A DNA stretch of 64,000 bases from Akkermansia muciniphila (GCF_900184965.1 NZ_FXYA01000214.1:165594-229593), one strand, 5' to 3'. Shown: positions 1 to 8,926, numbered from the stretch's first letter. The notes: generated from the letters alone by a model not told the origin. Made by a program: numbers and translations.

Positions 1-1
1 C

Positions 2-2212
2 AAGGATTACCAGATACTGAATCTGCCAGGGTCATTCGAAGAGACGCAGTCGATCTATATGACAGCCTGTCTTCTGAAGTTCTATCAGCAGCTCCGGATC
101 TACGGGGAAAAGGCGAAGGATTTCGAGCCGTTCAATCTGGAAAAGCCGCTGTGGGTCTTTGTCGGTAGCACGGTTTCATCTGGCAAGATGAGCAAAGATG
201 AACAGATCGTAGCCACGGACGTAGCGCTCATCATCCAGTTTATAGCCGACTTCCTCGAGAATCGGAAGGAGGCTACGCGGCGCATACACGAGCTTCTCAC
301 CGGCAAAGGCCGGGATACCGGGCTGCTGGACAAGGATGGGAACGACATATTTGCCGGGGCCTTTACCTATCTGGCCCGGGCCATGAATGGTGGTGAAACC
401 GTTGAAACCATTTACCGAGATATTCTCGCAAGGCTGTTCAATCATGCCGCAGGCGGGCATTTGTCACTGGATCGAATCAAAGGCGAATCCGGCGAAGTGG
501 CCTTGCGTGTGGGTACAAGCGACACGCCCTTCGGTCTGATCAACGTCGGTGATGCCAAGAGCCTGTGCGACCACGTGGCCGAAGTGGCGGCGCAAAACGG
601 CACACGACTTACCGTAGAAGATAGTAACTTCACGGAGGCAATGTTCGCTTCCGTGAAGAATTCCACGTCACCGGTCAATCTGCTTATCGGCTCGAAGAAA
701 TTCGTTGAAGGCTGGGACTGCTGGCGCGTCAGCACAATGGGCCTAATGCATGTCGGGCGCTCGGAAGGTTCGCAGATTATTCAGCTCTTTGGACGTGGTG
801 TTCGCTTGAAGGGTTACGAGTGGAGCCTTAAACGTAGCGGCCATTCCCATGCTCCGCACCGGCCACCCTTCATCGAGGAATTGGAAACCCTCAACGTGTT
901 CGGCATCGAAGCCGACTTCATGGAGAAGTTCCGCGAGTTCCTTAAAGAAGAAGGCCTACCCGGCAACGAGCGCCGTAAGATCATTACCATCCCGCTGAAT
1001 GTCACCTATGACTTCGGCAAGAAGCTTAAAATCCTCCGCCCTAAGCGGAAGGCCTCTGACGGCAAGGAATACGACTTCAAAAAAGATGCAGCGGTGCTCT
1101 CTGTCGGGGATATCCCGGACTACATGACGCACAACACGGTAGTTGCGGACTGGTATCCGCGCATTCAGACTATGCAGTCACGCGGTACATCTCAGACAAC
1201 CCAAAAGGATAGAGTGTCGTTGCGTGAACAACATTTGGCTCTACTGGACTATGACACACTCTTTTTCGAACTGGAGCGCTTCAAACGCGAACGGAGCTGG
1301 TACAACTTCAACATCACCAAGGAGGGTATTCAACATTTACTGGTCACCCCGAACTGGTACACCCTCTACCTGCCCGAAACCCGCTTGAACCCGACAACCT
1401 TTGATGGCGTGCTCTTGCTGCAGCAGGTGGCGTTAGAGCTTTTAAAACGCTACTGCGATCACTACTACAACTATTGCAAACGTGAATACATTGAGCCACG
1501 TCTGGAGCTACGCGACCTAACGCCGGATGATGACAACATCCCGCAGGAGGAATTCTACCAGCTCATCGTGGATGGTGATGAAGAACAGGTCATTCAGGGG
1601 ATTCAGCAGATCAAAAAGGATCTGGAGCAGAAGAAGGATGATCTGCTGAAGGTTGGTGATCTGAACGCCTGCAATTTCGGCAAGCACCTGTTTCAGCCGC
1701 TTTTTCACGTCCGGCGCGGTGGAAAAATCACCATCCTGCCTGTCGTCCTCAACGAGAGCGAATATCAATTTATCACCGATCTCAAAACATGGTGTGACGA
1801 CAACAAAGCTGCTTTGGGAAAGGAGGGAGGGGAGATCTTTTTGCTCAGGAACATGAGCCGGGGCAAGGGTGTGGGATTCTTTGAAGCGGGAGGCTTCCAT
1901 CCAGACTTCATTCTGTGGATGCTTATTGGCGAAAAACAGTACATCACTTTCATCGAACCGCACGGTCTTTTGCACGAAGGCCCCGCCAGCGAAAAGATTC
2001 TGTTTCACAAGCGGATCAAGGATGTTGAGCAACGGTTGAAGGACCCGACCGTGATCCTCAACAGTTTCATCCTCTCTTGGACGCAATATCCGCAACTGAA
2101 ATGGGACAGCACGCAGGACGAGCTCGAGGATATGCACGTGTTGTTCATGACCAATGATCGGGAAAGATATATCGACAAGTTATTTGCTCGGCTGAGGGGG
2201 ATGGTAAAATGA
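2..2212 (+). CDS. Type III restriction-type helicase (Res-like), 3' part
   Basis: The reading frame is open to the left edge, so the gene is partial; only the C-terminal part (over 730 codons) is here. Visible helicase motifs are a motif V-like GSKKFVEGWDCWRVS and a motif VI-like QIIQLFGRGVRLKG, as in the RecA2 domain of superfamily 2 Res subunits. Near the C-terminus GGFHPDFILW followed by FIEPHG resembles the PD...(D/E)xK endonuclease site of type III Res proteins, but the usual lysine is replaced by histidine, so nuclease activity is doubtful. The N-terminal Walker domain lies outside the window. The stop codon overlaps a following ATG (ATGA at 2209-2212), indicating translational coupling to the broken gene downstream. 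Role in DNA restriction or phage defence is inferred from family; the partner methyltransferase is not visible. Confidence 0.75.
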   Translation, partial: KDYQILNLPGSFEETQSIYMTACLLKFYQQLRIYGEKAKDFEPFNLEKPLWVFVGSTVSSGKMSKDEQIVATDVALIIQFIADFLENRKEATRRIHELLTGKGRDTGLLDKDGNDIFAGAFTYLARAMNGGETVETIYRDILARLFNHAAGGHLSLDRIKGESGEVALRVGTSDTPFGLINVGDAKSLCDHVAEVAAQNGTRLTVEDSNFTEAMFASVKNSTSPVNLLIGSKKFVEGWDCWRVSTMGLMHVGRSEGSQIIQLFGRGVRLKGYEWSLKRSGHSHAPHRPPFIEELETLNVFGIEADFMEKFREFLKEEGLPGNERRKIITIPLNVTYDFGKKLKILRPKRKASDGKEYDFKKDAAVLSVGDIPDYMTHNTVVADWYPRIQTMQSRGTSQTTQKDRVSLREQHLALLDYDTLFFELERFKRERSWYNFNITKEGIQHLLVTPNWYTLYLPETRLNPTTFDGVLLLQQVALELLKRYCDHYYNYCKREYIEPRLELRDLTPDDDNIPQEEFYQLIVDGDEEQVIQGIQQIKKDLEQKKDDLLKVGDLNACNFGKHLFQPLFHVRRGGKITILPVVLNESEYQFITDLKTWCDDNKAALGKEGGEIFLLRNMSRGKGVGFFEAGGFHPDFILWMLIGEKQYITFIEPHGLLHEGPASEKILFHKRIKDVEQRLKDPTVILNSFILSWTQYPQLKWDSTQDELEDMHVLFMTNDRERYIDKLFARLRGMVK

Positions 2213-2544
2213 GTAAAAAACATGAGGCCTCACGTTTATCGCATCGAGAACCTTGATGTCCAAGTTCCCGATGATAGCAAAAGCATTGAACTCCAGAAAA
2301 AATATCGAACCTTGGCTGGCGGCTGTTTTTCAGTGTGAGCACCTTACTCTCTTACTTGGTAGCGGTTTCACAAAAGCGGTTGCATATCAGTTCGGAACAA
2401 ACGCAGATGACATAGCTTGTAACTATGGAGGTTTCCCACTGAATGAAAAGCTGGAGGATGCCCGCTCAGTAGGCCACTGCGACCATGGGGTGTGTCGAGG
2501 CAAATATTAAGGATCAGATCCGGACCGCCAACTCGTTGGCTTAA
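2209..2544 (+). pseudogene. Frameshifted SIR2-like gene remnant
   Basis: A 15-codon ORF begins in the ATGA overlap with the helicase gene and ends in a TGATG that opens a second frame at 2256. That frame encodes NIEPWLAAVFQCEHL followed by LLLGSGFTKAVAY, which resembles the nucleotide-binding start of SIR2-like defence proteins (GSGFT motif). It stops at 2508-2510, but a shifted frame continues with VEANIKDQIRTANSLA up to a stop at 2542-2544, a segment that fits the same kind of protein. Normal SIR2-like proteins are several hundred residues, so this gene is both frameshifted and truncated. SIR2-like proteins are known next to helicases in anti-phage systems. The family call rests on motif recognition only. 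Confidence 0.5.
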
Positions 2545-3029
2545 GTTTGGTAAATCCTCTATCCAAGTCCAGCTTGTTATACCGTTTTTCTTGCCCCATG
2601 TAGCGTACAAGAGTCGTAAGTCGGCAAAGTTGGTGTCCCTTATGTGGTAAATATCACTCCTGCCGACCTAGCGGACATCATCTTTTATGGGATAGAAGAC
2701 TTATTTTCAACTCACGCTACCTGCTTTTGAGAGGAAGCGAGAATGCATCGGAGTAGGGTACGAAGAGGATTGATCAACTCTTATATCTAACAGAAAAATG
2801 GCGGATGACTGGAACCATGACCGAATTGATTAAATTTCATCCGTTCATTATTGCAAGACGAACACCTTTTTACGGAGTAATTCCGCCTTCTTTCTTCACC
2901 GATGAGGCAGAAATGTAGATGTGCTGACTAAAAAGGCGACACACCTCACGACAAGTTTCTGAATAAGAATGGTTCTGTTACCTCCAGAACCACCAGGAAT
3001 ACTCCCTCCTGTACTGGCACCACGAGCCA
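2545..3029. other. Degraded accessory DNA without intact gene
   Basis: About 480 bases rich in stop codons in all frames. A 33-codon ORF at 2817-2918 (+) starts MTELIKFHPFIIARR and has protein-like composition; it could be the start of another lost gene but is too short to name. Nothing else convincing is visible. Confidence 0.4.
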
Positions 3030-3473
3030 TTACATCCCAGGTTGGGATGGAAACGTTCGGTGGTAATGCCTTCGTAGGCGATCTTGTACAGGTCGGCGAC
3101 GTGCTGCTGGCGCTGTTCGTTGGCTGGTACGACTGGAGACAGATAATCCAAGTGGATAGCAGAGAAAGGCGAAGACTCCGGGGAGAGAGGTAGATCTATT
3201 CCATCGTATAGCCCCTTTAATGCTGCTGGAGTCATTTCCTTCTCCATTAAAGTCGGATGCACTAAGTTCCTGGAAATACCCTTCGATAGCGCGTGCTTCA
3301 TGAGCAGACCGTGATTGGCAAACGATGTAGTCGTCCTCCTTCCTGTCCACATTATGGTCCTGAAACAGGCGTTTTTCTGCATTGTTGGTTACTCCGATAT
3401 AAACCCTGTTTCAGGTGATACCTTTATCTTCGAAGAAGGCGGTAATGCTTCGAATGATCTGTTGTCTTTCCAT
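3030..3473 (-). pseudogene. GIY-YIG-like small protein gene, broken by an in-frame stop
   Basis: Reading from an ATG at 3473 on the minus strand gives MERQQIIRSITAFFEDKGIT, then an in-frame TGA (3410-3412), then NRVYIGVTNNAEKRLFQDHN and a segment containing EARAIEGYFQEL. The VYIGVTNN...RLF...HNV pattern resembles short uncharacterised bacterial proteins with a GIY-YIG-like fold. After about residue 75 the sequence no longer fits that family. A second minus-strand frame over 2978-3382 ends with FHPNLGCNGSWCQYRR, which looks like the C-terminus of a PD-(D/E)xK nuclease, so the locus appears to be a junction of two decayed genes. Confidence 0.45.
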
Positions 3474-3738
3474 GATGCTCTTCAGCCGAAGCTTCTATTC
3501 GCACCATCGCATCAGTTGCGTTAGATGATAGCACGTCGCTACAGGGAAGCTGTCGGTGACCTCAGGAACTCGATCCTTCACCGCCTTCCGCAATGAGTTT
3601 CCCGAGAACGATTCGTTTCCCCGGGTCTGAGAACAGAACATCCCCGGCCGAGTACTTCCTTTCATGGCCGCAGAGCGTTTCATCCAGTCACCTCATCTGA
3701 CAGGAACGAGTACAGATAGATATAAAACAACATAATAT

Positions 3739-3755
3739 ATTGATATTATATCAAT
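3739..3755. repeat. 17-bp palindrome (operator-like)
   Basis: ATTGATAT-T-ATATCAAT is a perfect inverted repeat with a one-base centre in an AT-rich, gene-free stretch. It could be a binding site for a dimeric regulator or recombination protein of the lost element; no adjacent intact gene supports a specific role. Confidence 0.4.
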
Positions 3756-3866
3756 TATAAATAATTTTCACGATTTTCGTTTTACAAAGCGGTCAATTGG
3801 GCCGTCTATTGTGTGATCCGTATGACAGAAATGCCTTGTGAAATAAGGGTAAAAACAACCTGAAAA

Positions 3867-3885
3867 TGTACACACTTTGTACACA
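3867..3885. repeat. Tandem direct repeat TGTACACA near tRNA-Leu
   Basis: Two identical 8-mers (TGTACACA) are spaced 11 bases apart, about 90 bases beyond the tRNA 3' end. Short direct repeats near a tRNA-linked attachment site are typical of integrase arm-binding sites; this is inference from position only. Confidence 0.3.
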
Positions 3886-3935
3886 GATTGGGGCCGTTTG
3901 ATGAAATTTGCACGAACTTCCCCTGAAACAAGTAA

Positions 3936-3962
3936 CCCTTTTCAAGTTATTTACTTAAAGGG
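3936..3962 (-). terminator. Hairpin downstream of tRNA-Leu
   Basis: On the minus strand CCCTTT...AAAGGG plus an inner AAGT/ACTT pairing form an imperfect stem just after the tRNA 3' end. It probably ends tRNA transcription, although the following T-run is short. Confidence 0.45.
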
Positions 3963-3971
3963 GATTATTGA

Positions 3972-4056
3972 TGGTGCGCCTGGCAGGACTCGAACCTGTA
4001 CGCCTTTCGGCACCAGATCCTAAGTCTGGCGCGTCTACCAATTTCGCCACAGGCGC
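3972..4056 (-). tRNA. tRNA-Leu(UAG)
   Basis: An 85-nt tRNA on the minus strand, CCA included. The acceptor stem pairs GCGCCTG with CAGGCGC, followed by discriminator A and an encoded CCA. The anticodon stem CCAGA/TCTGG encloses loop CTTAGGA, giving anticodon TAG. A long variable arm (class II) separates it from the T-arm GGTTCGAGTCC. The 3' end borders the decayed restriction island on the left, so this tRNA is a likely integration site. Confidence 0.96.
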
Positions 4057-4397
4057 GACGAACGGACGGACGCACTCTGCCATACCGGGCTCTGGCGTTC
4101 AAGATTAAACAGGAGTTTTTGCCTTTGACGCGCTTGCTGTAAGCGCCTGTGGTGAGAACCCATGGGGAAGTCGGCTGCCCTGTTGGGCGTCTTCTTTCTG
4201 GCGGCTGGAGAAAGGCAGGCTTTGTCTTAGGCTGGTGTTGCCCGTTGGTCATGGTTCCGGAGCGCATATTTCCCTTATGAGAAGTGCGAGGCTAATGCCA
4301 AAAAACGGCGCGTGAAATTAAGATGAAGGTTGTTGGGCCGGCTAAAAACAGTCCTGAACGGGAGGATGGAATATCCCGCATGTTTTCGCGGGCAGGC
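4057..4397. other. Intergenic region upstream of tRNA-Leu
   Basis: About 340 bases with no convincing gene. It must contain the tRNA promoter on the minus strand. A short GC hairpin (CCCGC...GCGGG) near 4374-4391 lies just after the end of the next minus-strand gene and may help terminate it. Confidence 0.4.
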
Positions 4398-4778
4398 TCA
4401 CCCCATGATTTGCTCCGGAAAGGGGAATAGTTTCACGAACAGGAAGTCCAGCATCCCCAGGCACAGGGCGATGCAGACGGCTTTTTTAGGGGGCAGGAGA
4501 GGCGTTGTTTTCAGCCACGCGACGATGCCGGCGTGAACCGCCAGGGAGATGCCCACAGACCACCAGAAGAACGGAATGCCCGTCATGGCGAAGAGGGCCG
4601 CCAGCGGGTAGGTGAACGCCAGAAAGAGTTTCATGACAGCTTCCCATTCATGCCCGCGCACCATCATCAGCTGCTTGGACAGAAGGGAGACATACAGGCA
4701 GGAAGGGACCACGACGCACAGGATGAGGGAAACAAGCCCTTTTTTTGCATACCGTTCTTCCTGTGTGGGAATGTACAT
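4398..4778 (-). CDS. Small integral membrane protein, unknown function
   Basis: A 126-residue protein starting MYIPTQEERYAKKG. Three to four hydrophobic segments are visible (around residues 15-35, 45-65, 68-88 and 100-118), ending in a short PFPEQIMG tail. No motif or family is recognised. It is divergent from uvrB, with 86 bases between the two starts, so the two probably have back-to-back promoters. The start is chosen because it is the only in-frame ATG before the hydrophobic region and a cytosolic basic segment follows. Function unknown. Confidence 0.7.
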   Translation of the reverse strand: MYIPTQEERYAKKGLVSLILCVVVPSCLYVSLLSKQLMMVRGHEWEAVMKLFLAFTYPLAALFAMTGIPFFWWSVGISLAVHAGIVAWLKTTPLLPPKKAVCIALCLGMLDFLFVKLFPFPEQIMG

Positions 4779-4864
4779 GCCGCATATACTGGGTCAGGAG
4801 GGGGAAATTGTCAAACATTGTCCTAGCCCGGCGGGACGGGGGCATTATACTGACGGCATCGCGT

Positions 4865-7006
4865 ATGTCGTCTTTTGAGTTGAATTCTTCCTTCAAGCCT
4901 TCCGGGGATCAGGAGCAGGCCATCGGCAAGCTGCTCAAGTCTCTGGAGGCGGGAAACAAGCACCAGGGGCTCCTGGGAGTGACCGGAAGCGGCAAAACAT
5001 TCACCATGGCGAATTTGATTGCCCGGATGAACAGACCCACGCTGGTGATTTCCCATAACAAGACGCTTGCCGCGCAGCTTCATTCGGAGCTGAAGAGCTT
5101 CTTTCCGAATAACGCGGTGGATTACTACGTTTCCTATTTCGATTATTACCAGCCAGAGGCGTATATCGCCAGCTCCGACACCTATATTGAGAAGGATTCC
5201 GCCATTAATGACGAGTTGGACCGCCTGAGCCTGAATGCCATGAATTCCCTGATGACGCGGCGGGACGTGATTGTGGTGGCGTCCGTTTCCTGCATTTACG
5301 GCCTGTCCACTCCGGAGGATTACAGGAACCTGACGCTGCGCATGCGCGAGGGGGACGTCATGGACCGGGACGTATTTCTGAAGCAGCTGGTGGAACGCCT
5401 GTTTGAGCGGCAGGATTTTGATTTTACCCGCGGCACGTTCCGCGTGCGCGGGGAGGTGGTGGAGGTGTTTCCCGCCTATTCGGAAGGTGAGGCAATCCGC
5501 GTGGAGTTTTTCGGCGACGAGGTGGAGCGGGTTTCTTTGATTGACTCCGCCACCGGGCGCGTGAGGGAGCGGCTGGGGAGTTACACGTTTTTCCCGGCCA
5601 AACAGTATGTGGCCGCTCCGGAGAAACGGGCGGCGGCGTTGAAGGCTATCCGGGAGGAGCTGGAGGACCGCATAGGCTGGTTTGAGAAGCATGGGCGCCT
5701 TCTGGAAGCGCAGCGGCTGAAATTGCGCACGGATTATGATTTGGAGCTGATAGAAGAGCTGGGTTTTTGCAAGGGGATTGAGAATTATTCCCGCCATTTG
5801 TCCGGCCGCCTGCCCGGAAGCGCGCCGTCCACCCTGCTGGATTTCTTTCCCAAGGATTCATTGACCCTGATTGATGAAAGCCATGTGGCGGTGCCGCAGC
5901 TGGGCGGCATGTACGAGGGGGACCGGAGCCGCAAAAATATTCTGGTGGAGCATGGTTTCCGTCTGCCCAGCGCCCTGGATAACAGGCCTTTGAAATTCCA
6001 TGAGTTTATGGAAAGGCAGAACCAGATAGTGTATGCTTCCGCTACGCCGGGGCCGTTTGAACTGGTGAATTGCCGTGCGGATAATAAGACGTATATTCCC
6101 GTGCGCCGTGCCGCCAGATCCGGAGAGAAGGCTCCGGAAGGGTTCAAAGGAATCCTGTTTACCTCCCCCAAAGACATTCGCGTCACTCCCAGCCCATCCA
6201 CGGAACCGGTGGAAAAATTTGACCCTACCAGGCGTTCCACTCCTCTAATTGTAGAGCAGATTATCCGGCCTACCGGACTGCTGGAGCCGAAGATTACCAT
6301 CCGCCCGTTGAAAGGGCAGATTGACGAGACGATTGCCATGTGCAATGAACGCGTCGCCAAAAATGAACGCGTGCTGGTTACGACGCTGACCAAGAAGACG
6401 GCGGAAGATTTGACGGAGTACCTGAGAGGGGTAGGGTTGAAGGTGTCCTATATTCACGCGGATGTGGATGCGATTGAGCGCGTGGAAATTTTGCGTGCTT
6501 TGAGAGCCAGGAAGATAGATGTTCTGGTAGGCATTAACCTGCTCAGGGAAGGGCTGGATTTGCCGGAAGTTTCCCTGGTGTGCATTCTGGATGCGGACAA
6601 GGAGGGGTTTTTGCGCAATGAGACGTCCCTGGTGCAGACGGCGGGCCGCGCCGCGCGGCATTTGAATGGGGAGTGCGTCTTGTTTGCGGATGTGATGACG
6701 GATTCCATCAAACGGCTGGTTGAGCTGACGGATTACCGCCGGGGCATTCAGGAGAGATACAACCGGGAACACGGCATTGTTCCCCAGACGGTGAGCCGTT
6801 CCGAACAGGGGCAGTTGAAGTTGTATGCAGAGGATGATGAAGAGTCCTTCCGCGTGGCGGAGGATGAAGCCGGGTATGGGCTGGAAGAACGCATCGCCAG
6901 GCTGGAGGCGGAAATGAAGGAGGCTGCTTCCCATTTGGAATTTGAACGCGCCGCCTTGATTCGGGATGAAATCAGAAGAATGCGCGGAGACGGCAAAAAA
7001 GCATGA
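4865..7006 (+). CDS. uvrB: UvrABC excision nuclease subunit B
   Basis: UvrB takes damaged DNA from UvrA, opens it with its ATPase and recruits UvrC in nucleotide excision repair. The Walker A motif GVTGSGKT is at residues 38-45, the damage-clamping beta-hairpin YVSYFDYYQPEAYI is present, and the helicase motif DESHVAVPQLGGMY and the C-terminal UVR domain (HLEFERAALIRDEIRRM) are intact. The ATG at 4865 is preferred over upstream in-frame starts because MSSFELNSSFKPSGDQ aligns with the usual N-terminus. At 713 residues it is slightly long: about 55 residues (roughly 402-459) are inserted between ASATPGPFEL and VEQIIRPTGLLEP, which are nearly adjacent in most UvrB proteins. No LexA-type operator was recognised. 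Confidence 0.97.
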   Translation: MSSFELNSSFKPSGDQEQAIGKLLKSLEAGNKHQGLLGVTGSGKTFTMANLIARMNRPTLVISHNKTLAAQLHSELKSFFPNNAVDYYVSYFDYYQPEAYIASSDTYIEKDSAINDELDRLSLNAMNSLMTRRDVIVVASVSCIYGLSTPEDYRNLTLRMREGDVMDRDVFLKQLVERLFERQDFDFTRGTFRVRGEVVEVFPAYSEGEAIRVEFFGDEVERVSLIDSATGRVRERLGSYTFFPAKQYVAAPEKRAAALKAIREELEDRIGWFEKHGRLLEAQRLKLRTDYDLELIEELGFCKGIENYSRHLSGRLPGSAPSTLLDFFPKDSLTLIDESHVAVPQLGGMYEGDRSRKNILVEHGFRLPSALDNRPLKFHEFMERQNQIVYASATPGPFELVNCRADNKTYIPVRRAARSGEKAPEGFKGILFTSPKDIRVTPSPSTEPVEKFDPTRRSTPLIVEQIIRPTGLLEPKITIRPLKGQIDETIAMCNERVAKNERVLVTTLTKKTAEDLTEYLRGVGLKVSYIHADVDAIERVEILRALRARKIDVLVGINLLREGLDLPEVSLVCILDADKEGFLRNETSLVQTAGRAARHLNGECVLFADVMTDSIKRLVELTDYRRGIQERYNREHGIVPQTVSRSEQGQLKLYAEDDEESFRVAEDEAGYGLEERIARLEAEMKEAASHLEFERAALIRDEIRRMRGDGKKA

Positions 7007-7148
7007 AGGAGGAGTGTTTGTCTGAATTCAATTTCCGGTAATACGACTGTTCCATGCTTCTTTCCTGCTCTTCGCATCCCTGTTTTTTGGGGACGATGTG
7101 ATGTTCGAGTGATCGCTTAATTGCTGAAAGAGATGTGAGGGTGTGACG

Positions 7149-7327
7149 CTAACGCAGATTAGAAATCCGTTGTCAAGGTAAAATGTTCTAAAAGGGTCAT
7201 TTACGCATATTCAAGCGTGCATGAAAATGTTGCTGCTTATTCTTGGATCAGAGGTATTTTTCTCATTATAAACGCTTTTAGCATATGAAAAGGCGTTGCG
7301 GATAACAACGGATTTCTAATCCGTTAG
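7149..7327. repeat. 179-bp element bounded by inverted repeats
   Basis: The left end (7149-7173) contains GATTAGAAATCCGTTGT and the right end (7305-7327) its exact reverse complement; with a small indel the match extends to CTAACG/CGTTAG. The right arm ACGGATTTCTAATCCGT is itself a palindrome. The interior is AT-rich and non-coding. It fits a small non-autonomous mobile element or a long stem structure between uvrB and the next gene. Confidence 0.6.
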
Positions 7328-7360
7328 CAAATAGACGGCATTTTGCCCCCCCTGTTTGCC

Positions 7361-8926
7361 ATGTTCTCCGTTTCGTTTGCCCTGATCATCATCTGCTCTC
7401 TGTTTGTTTTATGGAAAATGCCCGTAAAAGAGCACGCCGTCCCTTGGCGATGGATTGTTCTTTTTGCCGCTCCTGGTGCCCTGGTTCTTTTCCCTTTATC
7501 TTATGTGTTCAGCGTAGAAGGATTCTGCTTTAACGACGCGAGGGCAATTTTAAGGAATGCGGGTGTGTTCTGTCTTATGTTTGCGGCGCTGTGTCTGTCT
7601 CTTCAAGCTTTGAACAGCATTTTGTGGTATGGCGCAGAGCATCAGTCAAACTGGAATCAACGACAGAAGTGGGGCGTTGCGGGGCTGATTGCGCTCGCAC
7701 TGGCGCTCGTCTGGATGCGCACAGGGACAGCAACTTGCTGGGACTTTGAACATTGTCAATATCCGCAGATCCTCAGCGGACATTATGGCGTCACCCACAC
7801 TTTGACCCACACATTGTTTTGCGAAGGAATTTTAGGAATCTGGCATCATATTCATGCAATCGTTCTAGTCCAGTTATTGCTCTTTCTGTTTGTTCTGTTG
7901 ATGATGCTTTCCTGGGGGATCCGTGAAAAAATTCCCGCATGCATCGTGCTTGCGGCGATTCTGTTCAGCATTTACCAATTCAATCTGGTGACGACCGTCA
8001 TTAAGGATACGCCCTATGCCATTTCCGTGATGACTTTGACTCTTGGCCTTTGCATGGAGATGCTGGAGACGGGAAAATCATCCCTGTGGATGATTGCTCT
8101 GGGTCTGGCGGGAATGGGGTGTTTTCGCTACGACGGAAGCGTTCCGTTTTTCCTTACCATTGCCGTGCTCGCGTGCTGCATGCTGCGTCAGAAAGAGGTG
8201 CGTTGTCGCCTGTGGATTCCTTTATCGGCTGCTCTGGCATGCTGGCTGTTCGCCTCTGCCGTACTTCCTGAAGCGTTGCATGCGGATCAGCAGAGAACAG
8301 GCACGAGGTATGCCAAAATGGCGCATGTCATTTGCGATGTCGTTGCGGAAGGGGGGCATGTGAGCGAGCAGGATATGGGACTTATTGAACGGGAAATCAT
8401 GCCCAGGGAAATGATTCTGGAACGTTATTATCATTTTCATGATTCCCTGCACCCTGTTGTGTCGACTGCGCGCGGCGAGAAATATCTTTGGAGCGGTCTG
8501 TTCCCTTCCTTGGAAATTGGGGCCAGATATTCGTTCAATACAACCCTGACGGATAAAGGGGAAATGATCACCCGCTTGTTTTTCTCCGTCGCTGTCGATA
8601 ACCCTCTGAAAGCGGCAAAGATCCTCCTTTTGAACAGCCAGATGGTATGGAACATGTCTCCCAATGCCTGCGTGGGCCGGTCTCCCCAGCTGTGTCTGTA
8701 TTATGGCTGTTTCATCACTTTGCTTCTTGCCTGCATGTTCCGGCGCTGGAAATATCTGATCCCTTTCGTTCCTTTTTATGGGACCGTTCTTGTGATTGGA
8801 GCGGTTGCCACCACTTACGAGATCCGCTACCTGTTGCCTGTCATTATGACGCTCCCCATTTTGTTTCTTTATGCAATCGCCTGCATCAGAAGGCGACGGA
8901 CAATATGCGACGCAGATACCGTCTGA
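7361..8926 (+). CDS. Polytopic membrane protein, glycosyltransferase-39/DUF6020-like
   Basis: A 521-residue protein with about ten to twelve hydrophobic segments and one large extracytoplasmic loop (roughly residues 300-410) between helices, the layout of GT-C fold membrane glycosyltransferases. The loop before the middle helices carries HYGVTHTLTHTLFCEGILG. I do not see a diagnostic catalytic motif, so the transferase assignment is a guess from topology; it may be a polymer export or O-antigen-type protein. The ATG at 7361 is chosen; a TTG 18 bases upstream is in frame but less likely. Base composition is a little less GC-rich than the neighbours and an inverted-repeat element lies directly upstream, which hints at acquisition. 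Confidence 0.65.
   Translation: MFSVSFALIIICSLFVLWKMPVKEHAVPWRWIVLFAAPGALVLFPLSYVFSVEGFCFNDARAILRNAGVFCLMFAALCLSLQALNSILWYGAEHQSNWNQRQKWGVAGLIALALALVWMRTGTATCWDFEHCQYPQILSGHYGVTHTLTHTLFCEGILGIWHHIHAIVLVQLLLFLFVLLMMLSWGIREKIPACIVLAAILFSIYQFNLVTTVIKDTPYAISVMTLTLGLCMEMLETGKSSLWMIALGLAGMGCFRYDGSVPFFLTIAVLACCMLRQKEVRCRLWIPLSAALACWLFASAVLPEALHADQQRTGTRYAKMAHVICDVVAEGGHVSEQDMGLIEREIMPREMILERYYHFHDSLHPVVSTARGEKYLWSGLFPSLEIGARYSFNTTLTDKGEMITRLFFSVAVDNPLKAAKILLLNSQMVWNMSPNACVGRSPQLCLYYGCFITLLLACMFRRWKYLIPFVPFYGTVLVIGAVATTYEIRYLLPVIMTLPILFLYAIACIRRRRTICDADTV

Larger units (their letters stand above)
3474..3971. other. AT-rich spacer between decayed island and tRNA-Leu
   Basis: No supported gene. A 62-codon minus-strand ORF (3495-3683) has no recognisable features. 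The stretch from about 3715 to 3790 is very AT-rich and contains a 17-base palindrome. Two direct copies of TGTACACA lie at 3867-3874 and 3878-3885. A terminator-like hairpin sits directly beyond the tRNA. The arrangement fits the attachment end of an integrated element. Confidence 0.5.
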
